64,000 nt of DNA from Loxodes magnus (Eukaryota; Ciliophora; Karyorelictea; Loxodida; Loxodidae), in NCBI GenBank assembly GCA_946699065.1, contig CAMPDV010000888.1:62001-126000 (forward strand). The letters are read 5' to 3'. Under the pieces are notes generated by a model, which was given only the letters and a program-made list of their open reading frames with translations, was not told where the DNA came from and did not search any database. Shown one piece after another: positions 10,651-22,989 of the stretch. Position 1 is the first letter of the stretch. Each line of letters opens with the position of its first letter. Both the position numbers and the translations under genes were made by a program.

Positions 10651-11976
10651 TCAAAATTCTTCCCAGCTCTTGTTTCTCTCTTTTCCTTTATTCGGAATAA
10701 AGGGTTTCTGATATTTCTTTGCTGAAACTTCAACGTGGCATGTGGGACAATAAAAGTTAAATTTCTAGCTTACGTCCTACCCTTAATTAAGTAGAATCTT
10801 AATTTTTGAATCATCTCCTTATTCTCTTTATTGGGCTGCTAGAGCAGATTAAATGCATTACTCACAAAAGAGATGGTTGCATTAAAGCTTCACAATTTCC
10901 TTATTGATTTAACAGAAACTACATTCTGAATCTTTATTTTCAAATTTATATGTGAATTAAGCATAAATCTTAACCATTTCTTGAAACTTAAAGCGTTTTC
11001 TTAGACTAATTTTTCATTTCTATACTGGATTAGAAACCATCTTATAGTTTTTTAAGGTGAAATTATCAACCTAAAGTTCTAAAGGAAAAAGTTCTTCCTT
11101 AAGTTTCTTAATTGTTTGTCTTTAATGGCTTGAACTAATTTAATGCTTTCTAATATCTTGCTAAAGGGACTGGTTCTTTTACTTTAGAGCAGTTAGTTAT
11201 TACTGGCAATGAAATATAAGAAAATCGCGCTGATTTAATAAAATGTCATATCTTTTGCTTAGTTATTAAGTCATTTAATCTAAATTAAGCCTTTAATTTT
11301 ATTTCTGCTGCTCTAGTAATTAGTTAGTTCTTTATTAAGCATTTTGAGCTTATAAGCTGTATTTTTATTAGTTTGACTTTCAAATAAGAATATTAGGGAT
11401 TATTAGGTTTTAAGGCTGCCCAAAACCTAGAAGGAATAGCTATAAAGTATTAGAGTTAAGAGGAAGGAAAGAGATAATAGCCAAGTTATCTAGTATCTAC
11501 TTATAAGTTTAGCTTAGTATTCATAAATCACTAAATGAAGAGAAAGTTTAAGGATTCTATTAGTTAGCTAAGCTAACTAGATTGCTTTTTAGGCTCAGCA
11601 GTCTTTGCGTGCAAAACTGGATCTAGGTGTAGATTGTAACTCATTCTTACTGGGTCTAGTTAGTTTATTATTATTTTCTATAATAAGAGTCTAAATTTGT
11701 AGTATTTGAGTCATAAGTAGATATCAAGCTATCAATGTTCTGAATATGTTAGAGGAATCCTTATCTAAAAGACTAAATGTAAGAAACAAACAATCTAAAG
11801 GAGTTTTCGAAGTCTAAATACTTATGTGTAGAATGCTAATTACTCTTTAAGCAAATCTCACAAAAGAAGTAATTAGAATTCTCAGTATTACTACTTTTCT
11901 AAAGGCAGAAGATACATATCAAAGATCTTTAAATCTAGTGTTCAGGACAAATTAAAAGAAAAGTGTTTAGGTTCAT
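10651..11976 (-). CDS. B-box / coiled-coil / RING-type zinc-finger protein (left copy)
   Basis: The 441-residue reading from ATG at 11976 to TGA at 10651-10653 has no frame break. Near the N-terminus a B-box-like zinc site shows CPEH, CIFC, CEIC and HSTH. A long Gln-rich coiled coil follows. A C-terminal RING shows CSFC, CNHLFC followed by EQC, and FYCPTC. RING plus coiled coil suggests an E3 ubiquitin ligase, although here the B-box precedes and the RING is at the end, the reverse of TRIM proteins. It ends EEF-TGA, the same place as the right copy (GEF-TGA), so this TGA is a real stop. Internal TGA codons read as Trp. Confidence 0.75.
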
Positions 11977-13079
11977 TTTTAAAGCTTTATTATAAATCAA
12001 ATCATTTCTAAACAAATCCTATTTATGCAAATAACACTATAGCAAATCTAGCTAAGTAGAAATAAGCAACTGACATTCCATAAATAGATATAACAAACTT
12101 AACCAAATTAAAAGAAAGTGTAAAGTCTATTATACAGAAACAGTCCTTTAATGAGAATTAGTAAAAGTAACTATATAATTTAATAAGCTTTTAATTAAAC
12201 CAAATACATAAATAGACAAAAGCTAGATTTACATTTTTATTTTAGAATTTATTTCATAAGCATGTAAAGAAAATAATTAGAACACTAATCCTAGACTAAC
12301 AATTAAATTATCTATGATGCTAGTTATTCCAATGTAATTTATCATAATTAATATAATTAAACATTTTAGTTATATAAGTTGCTAGTAATTGACTAAATAG
12401 CTTTAATTATATAAGTAATTAAAGAAATATTAAGCTTCTCTTCTTAATATTATTCTATTTTTAAATACAAATGTTCTTATATAAGTTAAATTGATTTCTT
12501 TTTTTGCTCAAGTCAGATAAAGAAAAAAGACTAGATTTTAGATTTTTTTTAATTTCTATTGAAGTAATAAAAAGAAATAATTTATGGAATGATATGAACT
12601 TTTATCTCTAAGTAGTTAATAAAAAGCAAGGAAAATCATAAAGTCTCTATCATAAACTAACTTTAATATCTTTTATTTAATAATGTAATAATAGCTAATA
12701 GTTACAATGCTATGATAAATAATAGTTAATAATTACATAATATTAGTAAATATAATAAGTGATAATACCTTTAGTGCTATTAATAGTTTATATGTTTCTT
12801 CTCTTATTTAAATAACTAAAAGTTATCTAGTTACTACTGTTTAATTATCTATCTTTATTATTATATCCAATTCTATATTTACTAGCTATCACCTCTTCTA
12901 TATACTTCAAACATTCTTCTTTTATTATTTATCTCTAACTATTTTGTTTCTTTATCATGTAAAATAATATAAAAAGTTTAATAAAATGTTAAAAGTAAAT
13001 AAGTAATATATAGAGATATGTATAGTATAAAGAATGTATTAGATAAGCATATAAGATTAAATCATTCCTAATATATAAT
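11977..13079. other. Highly conserved arm spacer
   Basis: No gene was recognised. The segment is nearly identical to the inverted right-arm DNA at about 43,906-45,023, much closer than the arms are elsewhere, which suggests recent exchange between arms. Confidence 0.45.
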
Positions 13080-13600
13080 AAATAAATTTTATTATAGAGC
13101 GCATAGCATCTCGTTGATACTTAGATCTTTCAATACTAATATTAATATTAAAATAAGTTTATTCATATTTCATGTTGTTACTCTAGCCGTCCAATGAGCC
13201 ACGTTAGATTCTCTAAATAGGGAGTCTCCCTATTAAAAATTAATCTCGATCCTTGAACCAAATGCTATGTCTTCTTGAATAAGATCCAATTAAAAATTAG
13301 TAATTAAGGAAATGGACTCCTCAGTCAAATGTTCATACTGCTGGCGAGAACCCTTTAGCAAATTAGCTTGTCTCTTCCAGACTTTCCACTCTTCTCCATG
13401 GTGGTATCTAGAGCGTGATTTCTCGCAATGCAGTATATACTGTACCATATTACCTACTAGCTCTCCCAACCGTAGTCATAATCCATATTTGATATATACA
13501 ATAAATATATTTCCTTATACTCTATTATTATACTTAGGATTTAATTATCTAATTACTTATTATTTATTTCTTAAGTAGATAAAGCATAATTTCTTATTCA
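13080..13600. repeat. 0.5 kb repeat of unknown nature, left-arm copy
   Basis: Nearly identical to 43,395-43,905 inverted, and related to 1-308. It is less AT-rich than its surroundings and contains a perfect hairpin (AATAGGGAG and CTCCCTATT). Both strands give partial protein-like readings: an 88-residue stop-free frame on this strand, and fragments such as ENLTWLIGRLEQQ on the other that partly match the diverged copy (EKLTWLIGPLE). Frame changes are needed in either case. It could be a decayed gene or a structured RNA. Confidence 0.5.
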
Positions 13601-13798
13601 TTAGCATCAAATATACAGCAAACAGTATTAATAGTCAGATAGTAAATAGAAAGATATTATATAAGATAAAAAATAAAATATAATTTAGATATTTATAGTT
13701 ATAGTAGTAATAGCAATAGCAATAGGGATTACTTGTAATGTCTATAACCTAACTTAAACTAATTTAGTACAACTATAATTCTATAAAAGTAACTAGAT

Positions 13799-14460
13799 GA
13801 TGGGTAAAATTTTGAAACAGTAAACTAAATAAGGAGCAAAATAAGTTAATAGAGACTTAAAGTAGAAAAATAATAGCAAAATTGGATATTCTAAGAGTTG
13901 TTTATTAGAGGATCAAATGATTTTGCAAACTAATCTTAATTAAAACCTAACTTATTTTAAGTTTTCTTAATAATTGCAAAAAGAATAGCAAGAATAGAAC
14001 TTATTAGGTTTTTTATAAATGTTGAAGAAGATCAAAAAAATACTCTTTATGAATAGTAATCTCAAGAGATAGAATTTTAATGAAGATTCTCACAACTCTT
14101 TACTAATAAATTCTTTAGATATAAAAAGAACGAAGATCATAGGATGATTGCTTAAAGACAACGATTATATTAACATTGTACTAAAAGGTAAAATTAGATA
14201 AGAAATTTAGATATAGACTTTATAGATTAACTAGTTAAAATTTAAATTAGAAATTAAAAGCAAAGAGTATCTTATAGAAATATCCCAATCTCTAAATTAA
14301 ATTTCCCCCGCTATAACTTTTAAAAAATTAGGAGTCTAAATAGAGAGATCTTAAAAGCAGAATTCCGTATTCCTTTAGAAGAGTAAAAGTCACTACATCC
14401 AATAAATTATAAGTATTAAGGAGAAAATAGCTATATACTTTATATTTAAATCTCTTTCTT
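13799..14460 (+). pseudogene. Hypothetical coding-like region
   Basis: Two overlapping frames look like protein. The first starts MMGKILKQQTKQGAKQVN at 13,799. From about 14,010 a second frame reads VEEDQKNTLYEQQSQEIEFQ and ends near REILKAEFRIPLEE. The second frame has recognisable counterparts on the minus strand in the right arm (EEDQKNTLYEQ, then EILKAEFHIP). Because different frames carry the signal, it is either a frameshifted gene or mis-joined. No family was recognised. Confidence 0.35.
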
Positions 14461-15079
14461 TAAATATAATAACTAATATTAGTAGTTTATCTTAACATAA
14501 CTAAGATTAAAAGAACAAAGAAGAAATTAGAGTCACAGAAAAAGAAAGTTAAAGCTGTTTCTTTAAATAAATAAAAATAAAATGATTTAACTAATTAATA
14601 AAGTTTAGCTTTGGTTCTAAGTGAATGGTTGCTAGTAAATAGAAAGTGATATAAATTATTAAATATTATCTCGATAGTGGAATCTTTATAACTCTTGTTA
14701 AGAAGGAAACAGATTAATGAAAAAAGATAAATATAATAATTTCCTAGTGACTCTATTAAATTAGGGATATTTTAAGAGATTTGTTAATTACTAATGACTT
14801 ATATAGATAGTAGTTTCTAATAGACTTAATAATAAAATAGGTTTCAAGTGAATATTATAGAAAACAAAGTTATCATATAATTATTTAACTTTATCAGTCA
14901 ATTTAATCAATCACATATATACAATGAATAAATAGCTGTTTTAGTTTGTCTAGTTAGAACCAATTAAAGTAAGAAAATTAGTCTTTTTAGTAAGATAAGT
15001 AAGTACTTTCTGACTCTAAAGGTGTGACTGATAGTTTATAAAAAGAAGTTTATTAAAGAGATATGAAAAGAGAGGAACA

Positions 15080-16665
15080 ATGAGCTTTATAAGATAGCCA
15101 AGGTTGTAGTTAGAACTAATATAGAGAGATTAGAATAATTATTAGCGTAAAAAAGGATAAAAAGAGTAGATTGTTCATGAAATAGCTTAATATCTAAAAT
15201 GTAGAGATATATGTAAATTTCAAATGGCTAATAAATGACTTAATGATCTTGTCTATCATTTTGGTTTACTAAAGATTGGTCAATATTCTTCACATGAAGT
15301 CTACGTAGAACATAAAATGAAGTGATTATTAAGTAAATGGAAAAAATCAGATGTAACTAGTTTAGTTTGAATACCTTTGACATGTCAGATTAAGTTTGTG
15401 AATAAATCTAGAAAATATTTGGCCAGTGAAATGAAATAGAAGAACTATATAAAGAAGATTCTTCTTAAGCTAGAATAATTATAGATTACATATGAAATTC
15501 AGAATGGAAACCCATTACCAAATTTATCCTTCTGCTTAAACTTGAAGAAGTTAGTAACAACTAACATGTGTATCTATGATTAAGATTTATCTTTTATTAA
15601 GTCGTTAGATAAGTTAGTGGAAATAGAAAAAGATGATCATTTTCATAACAAAATAACAGGAAGTTTTCTTAGTAATTATTGTAAAGGATTGAAAGTTCTG
15701 AAAGTAGAAAGTTGATAAATTATGACTTTATAAGGAAATATTTACAAGTTTATGGAAAATACATTGAAGAAATAAATATTAACAGTAACTAATCAATCGC
15801 TTAGATTATAGACTTTTGTCCAAACTTAACTAAAGTAGAACTATTCTTAAATAGTCATCACTAGATACTCAAGAAAGCTTCAAACTTCAATCTAAAACTC
15901 TTAACTATTACAAAATCCAACTTTTCTTCCTAAGCATTTTCAAATCTCTTATCTCACTAGTTTGAAGATTTAGAAAAGATAGAAGTAAATGGTTACTAGC
16001 ATTTTAGTGACTTAAATTTGAAGTAACTGATATTAAGTTTACATAAACTAAAAATAATTAACTTTATCTTAGTTACCTTAAATCTAAGATACCAGTTTTA
16101 AGTAATTAGGTGGATAATTATATGAATAAATGCGACTAGTATATCTTAAATCAATTATAAGTCATTCATTAAGTCAAATATTCTAAAACTCTAAAAACCT
16201 AAAAGCTCTACAACTTATTGATATGGGATAAATTTACACTTAGAAACTCAGAACAATATAAGACAGTTCTAGTAATCCGGAGCACTGAGATTTATCTTAA
16301 TGAACGTTTTAAGATGAAAACTAAATGAATGAGAATGTTAGACTAAAAAATTTAAAGGTCTATAACTTTCTGAATGTGATGTGACCAATGAGGATTTAAA
16401 AGAAGTTATTAAGAATTGTGGTAATCTATATTTTTTTAATTTTAAGTTTAATGGAAGAATCACATAAGAAGGCTTCATAACTGAAGATTAGAAAGGTTAA
16501 GTCTATCGAATTTATAGTAAATTCAAAGTGTTTAATTTATTAGAGGTGAACATAAATAGCGAATAAATTTGCCAACTAAAAGAGAAGTTTAAGAGAATAA
16601 AACAAAAATTACTAAATTAAGAATCTTAATTTCGATATATTAGCTAAATGAAAGAAACTAGAAAT
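15080..16665 (+). pseudogene. F-box / leucine-rich repeat protein, left copy
   Basis: From the ATG at 15,080 the frame reads into an F-box (EQIVHEIAQYLKCRDICKFQ, then MANKWLNDLVY), which in intact proteins binds Skp1 in SCF ubiquitin ligases. Leucine-rich repeats follow (CLNLKKL, CKGLKVLKVES, then CPNLTKVELF, NLKQLILSLHKLKIINF, NLKALQLIDMG, GLQLSECDVTNEDLKEVIKN). At least two one-base frame changes break the LRR part, one near 15,770 and one near 16,355. The first is also present in the right copy, so it predates the duplication or is decoded in some way. The right copy has lost the start codon. Confidence 0.6.
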
Positions 16666-16834
16666 TTAATAATTTTTAGTTTTAAAATAAATTATAAACT
16701 TTATTAATTTGAAGTACTTATAAAATAACTAACTAGCTATTAAAGGGCTAATTTAAATAATATCTATATTAAATAAAATAAAGCCTAGATAATTAAATAC
16801 ATAATTAAGTAAAGTGCTTCTAAAGTTAATTTAT

Positions 16835-17368
16835 AAATGAATACCTAAATAATTAATTGTTTGTAGTAATAATTAAGCAAAATTATTTAATTTAAAATAT
16901 AATTCTCTTTTTTCTATTATTATACTTTAAAGATATCTAAATATCTAAAATTAAAGTAAGTTTTAAATAATAAAATATTAATATTTTTGGAATAAAAAGT
17001 TAAAAATAGAGTATTATAATTATAGATATATATGAATAATTTAAATATATTTGTTTAAGCTTAATATAATCAAATTTTATATTTTTATGATATTATAAAT
17101 TATAAATTTTTATTTTCTTGCTTTATATTATTTTTCTTAAATAAAATCTATTTTAATGAATATTTGAGCAAATGGATATTTAAACTTAAAAATAGATTTA
17201 TTAAATTACCCTTTTAGAGTTAATTTGTATTTTCTATATATATTTTTGTTGTAATTTAGTTTATTTATTTTAAATATCCTTTTTTAAAGTTATTTCTATC
17301 GAAGTAAAATTTGATGTAATAGATTTTCATTTTTCTTTATTTTTGTTTGCTTTAAAAATTATAAGAAT
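16835..17368. repeat. Direct repeat unit ending in U3 (left unit)
   Basis: Together with the U3 gene that follows, this segment recurs in the same orientation at about 38,255-38,848. The flanking arms are inverted, so this unit has a different history from the arm. It is very AT-rich with no coding signal. Confidence 0.6.
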
Positions 17369-17518
17369 CTAGTCAGAACCACTTATTCCACAAGCGTCAT
17401 CGAAACCTCCTGCTGGGAAAAGTGCGTTAATCATCTTCCTAGATTGGGTTGGAGTCTCGTTTGTTGGAGCAAACGAGTAGAATCTCCTATAGAAGTGATC
17501 CTGTACGAGTACAGTCTT
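17369..17518 (-). ncRNA. U3: U3 small nucleolar RNA, copy 3
   Basis: Minus-strand U3 with all boxes intact. It is part of a direct repeat shared with copy 6, including at least 530 bases beyond its 3' end. Confidence 0.88.
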
Positions 17519-17574
17519 ACTCTTTTCTCTCCTTACTCCTTTTATTCTATTATCTCTTTATTTCATTAAGGTTT
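17519..17574 (-). promoter_or_regulatory. Promoter block of U3 copy 3
   Basis: Same conserved 56-nt upstream block, closing with CATTAAGGTTT at 17,564-17,574. Confidence 0.6.
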
Positions 17575-18034
17575 TTTGGTAAAAAATGTTAAAGTTAAAA
17601 AATTACAGAAATATTTATTTAATTTTTGTATTTTTTAAATTTCTTAAAATTAATAAAATAAAAATAATTTTTTTTAATTAGGATTTATTATTTTTTTTAT
17701 TAGATAAAATTGATTATGACAAAGAAATAAATTTATCTTCATTTATATTAATTTCTTTTGTTTAATAAATTTTTTATTTGTATAAAATATAAAATACCAA
17801 AGTGAAATAAATAAACCGAAAAAGGAAAGCAGCAAGAAGTATAAAAATAAAAATTCCTGTCTATTAAACTACCAAACTTAGAGCTTCCTTGATACTGAAA
17901 CTCTAAAGTATTAGAAATAATTAATATCTGCTGTGAGGAAATTCTTATGTTCAACTCCTTGAATTGGAAAATATTTTTCCTTAGAGTTAGATGAGTTGAG
18001 ACAAAAATATAGCTGCTAAGGTCTGAAAATTACT

Positions 18035-18604
18035 ATGTGCTTAAAAATACATCAATTTGAAATTGGAATCACATTCTTTCAAAATTAATATGAAAAAAAT
18101 CAAGAAACTGAGATAGGAGTATCATATGCAAGATGTCGTTCGAGTCTCTTAATAGCAATCAGAAGCAAGATCTATAAAATCTTGCGGCACGTGGATGGCC
18201 TAAAACGATGGTCTCTTCCAACTAACTATAATCTGTTATATAAATAACTTGGATTAGTTGTATTTTTTCTAATAAGCCCATCACTTATAAAAAATTCAGT
18301 AAAACAATCTTAAGAAGCAATACTCTTACTTTGATAGCGGATAATATCTCAGAAAGAACGGAATCAATTTTATCGCGAAGTAAAGAGAATACTGACGAAA
18401 TATAGAGGCGAAAAGGTAAAGTAACAAAAGTAAAGGAAAAAAGCAAGATAGATAATTCTATTACAATCAAACCTCTTTTGCGACCCTTTTGTAAGAATAC
18501 CCAGAAAAGTTTAACCTGAAGAAAAATCGGATAATTAAATTTATCAAATGCGAGCAATAACTTAAAAGAATATAGAAGCTAAATAAGCTTCTTTTATAGC
18601 TTGA
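18035..18604 (+). CDS. Hypothetical basic protein
   Basis: The frame from ATG at 18,035 to TGA at 18,602-18,604 gives about 189 residues, with one internal TGA as Trp. The C-terminal half is strongly basic and Gln/Lys-rich (QFYREVKRILTKYRGEKV). A second plus-strand frame starting MSFESLNSNQKQDL at 18,133 also reads as protein-like, so the frame is not certain. The segment is less AT-rich than its flanks. No family was recognised. Confidence 0.35.
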
Positions 18605-19639
18605 TTAAAATAAAATAATTTTTATCATATACATATTGAGAGTGTCATGAAATCAGATCCTAAGCTTAGTTAATTTTTAATTTATTCTCTCTATTCTTTT
18701 ACTAATATATAACTATTATATTTGATAAATAGTTATCTTTATTATAACTATTCTAATTTTTGAAGTGTTAAACTTACAATTTCTCTATCATATTTTGAAA
18801 CTAATTTGTTGCATTGCCTTAAATAAGCATCTTAATAGTTTTAACAACATTTATAAGCTTCATACATCGAAATTTAATATTTTAGTAATATCAATAAACT
18901 TAAAATAATAATTAATTCTATATCTAATTTAAAGATATAGGCATAACTATAAAATTCCAATTAATATTTTATTACTCCAAGTTATTAGTATGAAAGAATA
19001 TATTAATCCACTTTATTATAAATTAGATAAGCTGCTAAATTAAAATTAGAATTAAGATTAAAAGGTAACTTACTTTATTAATCAGTATATCGATGCAATT
19101 TTCTTAGTTCGGTAAAAATAGAGTATTATAGTAGGATTATAAACTGTAATGAAGTATCCATTAAATCTAGTTTTTCTTTAATATCTCTAAGTAATTGAAT
19201 TAGAAGTGGTAGTAGCAAATGGGATAGATTTAGCAAAAGAATTATTAGTTGTTAATAAATAAGTTTTATTTTATATATATTAGCTATATTTCTCTAAGAA
19301 AAAACTGAAGATTTATATTTTTGAAGATTAAATCTTATGAAATGAGATATATAGAAGAGAAAAGTTATTAATTAGGAATATTCTCTACAACTTCTGAAAT
19401 AGCAAGAAAGAATTACAAGAAGGATATATTTTGGCTTTCAGAAAAATAAATAATTGAAAATGAAAGGTGAGAAAATATATGTATGCAATGCAAAGTTCTT
19501 ATACTGAGAAAAGTAGGGAGCATTACTGTTTTACCTACCTTGATTTTGTTAATCACTCTTTTTTTCTTTGAAGATATTGTCTTGATTTAGAAAATAAAAT
19601 TAAACAAATCTATTTTTATAATAATGATGAGCTTCTCAT

Positions 19640-20215
19640 TTTTCTATTTAAGCTCGAACATAATAAAGATTCTTTTTGGTACTCTGAATTGCTATAAAAT
19701 TTCTTTATTGCATTATGTTTTAAATGTTTACCCTGATATAACCTCTAAAGTGAATATCATCTTAGTTTCACTCTAACTGCTATATTTTCCTTACTTAAAA
19801 TTGTACATGGAATATGAATTCCCTTCTTCACTATTTTATATCTTCATAGGCACAAAAAAGAAATAAGTTCCTATAAAATAAGATCTAAATTTGGTTTCCA
19901 TACAAATGGCTATAAAGATGAATTTTACTTCTGAGAATGCATCAAGATATACGAATGATTCGCTTTCCTTCCATCTTTACCTTCCTGCAAAATTCCACTA
20001 TAATCTTTCAGTTCTGATTCTTAAACTTAGCTTTAATTCTGTTAACTGGACTTCAGCTAAGATACAAGATCTTCATAACTGGCATCATAACTTAGAGATA
20101 AATTTCTATTCATAGTAGCTTTTACACTTTTAAATGGTATCTATTTCGTATTTTAAGAAAATTTTAGAGCTGTTGAATTTATCTTTTTTATACTGCTTTT
20201 CTAGTTAATTCTCAT
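19640..20215 (-). CDS. Hypothetical protein, frame uncertain
   Basis: From ATG at 20,215 the minus strand reads MRINQKSSIKKINSTALKFS and continues through DASYEDLVSQLKSSQQNQSQ. A neighbouring frame becomes more protein-like from about 20,000 (SEVKFIFIAICMETKF, then EEGNSYSMYNFKQGKYSS). Either there is a frame change or only one of the two is real. No family was recognised. The overlapping plus-strand ORF is probably a shadow. Confidence 0.35.
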
Positions 20216-20539
20216 TTTATTGCAAAATGCTCGAAGGAGCTTATCATATAAATTGGCTATATTATACAAAAAAAATCGACTAAGCTTTATTAATTTCTGA
20301 ACTGCTTTAAGTAGAATATTGGACTATTTGTTATAGTAAGGAAATGGGAAGAGTAATAAGAAAGTAAAGAAAAGGAAATAATAAGATGAACTTATAAGGT
20401 AGAAAGCTAAATGAACTGCTAATATAAAGTCAAAAGCTAATTTTATGGTAGAATTGGGTAAATCCTTGAATAGAGAAATGGGTTCTAGAGTATTTAAGAT
20501 GACTTATACGATTTAGACCAATTTAATGCTTATAACTAA

Positions 20540-22560
20540 GAACTCGAAGAGTTGATTGTGAAATCTGATATTATGAAGCTGCTGAAGAAAATAGAATTTT
20601 GCCTTCTGAAGGATAGAAGCTTAGCAGATCTATATGTGTAGAATGTTAAAAGCCTAGAGTATACATAATAGCGATATTGAAGCAACAAAGTTAAAGAGTT
20701 AAGGAAAAAATATCCGTATATTGAAAAAAAGTAAAGCAATCTTTCAAGTATTTAATCCCTTTAATATTTGCTAGATAACTGAGAGATCTTAGCTGAATGA
20801 CAATTCGAAAACCTTGATCTATCACTCTATATAAAAAAATAAAACGGAAGATAGAAGCAGCAAAAAACGAGATTCAAGCATTTATTGAAAGATAAAAAAG
20901 AAATATAAAGTAATCAAACGAATTTAAGTTGAAGATTTATCATTTTTAAACGAAATCCAAGGAGTAAAATACTAATTTAAAATGGAAAAGTATCTGATGC
21001 AAGTGAAGAAATTTCTGGTTAAACTTTATAGTTTTTATGGAATTTGCTAATTATTAACTGAAAGCCAAAAGAATGGCTAATGTTCAAGTTGATTTATCTA
21101 AATTAAGCTTAGCTAAATATTGAAGTCGAGGAATCAGACTCAGTGAATAATAGCAAGAATACTCTTCTTACTTTTATGTTCCAAATACTTAAAATTTTAT
21201 CACTGAAATCCTATCCTAGATCTTGCAGCTATGTAAAAATTTCTTGCTTAAAACTTTCAGAGGTCACTTTGATAAATTTATTTTCTCTTAAAAAGGTTAA
21301 AAAGCACTTGAGACTTTTTAAAGCTACCTATCCTTATCTCACGAGATTAAAGGACTCAACAGTAGTATATAATCTTATTTAAACACAACTGTAAACTAAA
21401 ATCCAAGCTGATTTCAAAATAAAGCAGCCAAACATTTTTTCTCTTATAGCAATCCAAATAATTTAGTTTCACTTCATCTATTTCTAAATCTTCTATAATC
21501 TCTATTATATCAAAGAGTAAATTATACTTAAGATATTTGCTTGAAAGCTAATCTTATATTTCAAATGATTGAATAAAAGCTTTTCAAGAATTCCTGCATA
21601 ACTTAAAAAAAACCAAGCTTGATTAGAAAAGAAGAAATATTAAGTATATGAGAGATTAGATTCTCTACCTCTCATTCTAGTTATAGCTTAATAAGTAACT
21701 TTATCTTTCAGTTTAGATATTTAGTAGCATAAGCTGAAGATTAATATTATATTTAAGAAATGTATTAAGATAAATTATTAGCCTGCTTATTATATCAGCT
21801 AAGGTTTATTTATGATTTTTTAGCTTAGTTATTATAAGTTAAATCAAGCTTACTTTATATATCTTTTATATCTATTTATACTTTACTTTAAGTATTTGTA
21901 GAGATCTTTTATGCCTAAGACTTTTAAGATTTTTATCTGGTAATCTTAAACTTTAGAAATATTTTTAGTGCTGCTTGTCTTTTCTATTTAACAAGTTGCT
22001 GAAACACTTATAAAGAGTGATTTTATTCAAGTTAAGCTTGATATCTAGTATCGTTACTGTCTAGTTCTTAATCTTTGCTACATCTTTTAAAAATGACAAT
22101 CAATACTAAAGCAAGACTAATGTTCTAAGCTATTAATTTAACCTCATTAAGAGTAAAGTAGCTTTAGATGCATGGATTCTACTTTTAAAACAATTAAAAA
22201 ATTCCATCAAATCTCATAGATTTATCTTACTGTCAATTTCATTTTTCTAGGCTAATCTTTCATGAATGAGATCTATCAAGCTTATAATATATCAGAAAAT
22301 CTTAAGGAGGATGTAAAATTAATTTACTTATACTTAATAAAATTAAGCTTTTTAAATGTTGATTAAGGATTTGATGGACAAATATAAAAAAGAAGCAAAA
22401 CAGGAACTAGAAAATGAGAATGCTAAAAAAGATTAAAATTAATAGATTTTACATTAAATTTAGAAATTGCTAAAGCGCTTAGAGTTTTAGAATGGAACTG
22501 ATTATATAGAATTCTCTTTCTAGACTCATTTTAAATGTTTAGATTGAAAGATTTTAAAGT
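20540..22560 (+). other. Coding-like region, frames unresolved
   Basis: Several plus-strand segments have protein-like composition, for instance VIKRIQVEDLSFLNEIQGVK near 20,930 followed by MEKYLMQVKKFLVKLYSFYG, and from about 21,180 a different frame (KSYPRSCSYVKISCLKLSEV or ILSQILQLCKNFLLKTFRG). No domain was identified, and I cannot join the segments into one gene. It lies between two U3 genes in DNA without an inverted partner. Confidence 0.3.
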
Positions 22561-22652
22561 ATTTTGTAAATTAGATACAAGTGCTCTTTTGCAAATTCTA
22601 TGAAAGATGGATTTTTTAATTATTTTGCGATATTTTTTGTTGCTTTGAGAAT

Positions 22653-22802
22653 CTAGTCAGAACCACTTTTTCCACAAGCGTCATCGAAACCTCCTGCTGG
22701 GAAAAGTGCGTTAATCATCTTCCTAGATTGGGTTGGAGTCTCGTTTGTTGGAGCAAACGAGTAGAATCTCCTATAGAAGTGATCCTGTACGAGTACAGTC
22801 TT
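22653..22802 (-). ncRNA. U3: U3 small nucleolar RNA, copy 4
   Basis: Minus-strand U3 with intact boxes. It carries CACTTTTTCC where most copies have CACTTATTCC, a variant shared with copy 7 rather than with its inverted-repeat partner, copy 5. Confidence 0.88.
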
Positions 22803-22858
22803 ACTCTTTTCTCTCCTTACTCCTTTTATTCTATTATCTCTTTATTTCATTAAGGTTT
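22803..22858 (-). promoter_or_regulatory. Promoter block of U3 copy 4
   Basis: Same 56-nt upstream block; CATTAAGGTTT lies at 22,848-22,858. Confidence 0.6.
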
Positions 22859-22989
22859 CTAATTGAGTTTTATAGCATCTTATTTAATTTAAATTTAGAG
22901 CTTAGGAAAAATTTACATTTACATTTTATGGATTCATCAAATTCTAAATGAGCACTGCTTCTAATAAATTAATTTTTGCTTATTTTAGT

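Larger units (their letters stand above)
3868..16835. repeat. Left arm of outer inverted repeat
   Basis: Gene order Kelch, glycosyltransferase, U3, RING, 0.5 kb repeat, F-box/LRR is mirrored at 39,060-51,954. Similarity is patchy: very high at about 11,980-13,800, moderate elsewhere, with local gaps (7,700-8,890 is missing from the other arm and the structured RNA at 4,847 has no partner there). Confidence 0.75.

Noticed and set aside
13312..13578. 88-residue standard-code ORF duplicated at 43,422-43,688
   Set aside because: Its length comes from the less AT-rich repeat. The diverged copy at 1-308 does not keep the frame, so it is not supported as a gene.
15765..15785. Euplotes-type programmed +1 frameshift at AAA-TAA
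   Set aside because: The shift needed here is -1, not +1, and other breaks in the window lack AAA-TAA.
16835..17580. Transposon carrying U3
   Set aside because: No transposase, terminal inverted repeat or target-site duplication was seen; flanks differ between most copies right at the promoter edge.
22733..22951. ORFs covering U3 genes (also 47,218-47,457)
   Set aside because: They run through U3 RNA and promoter, whose boxes explain the conservation.
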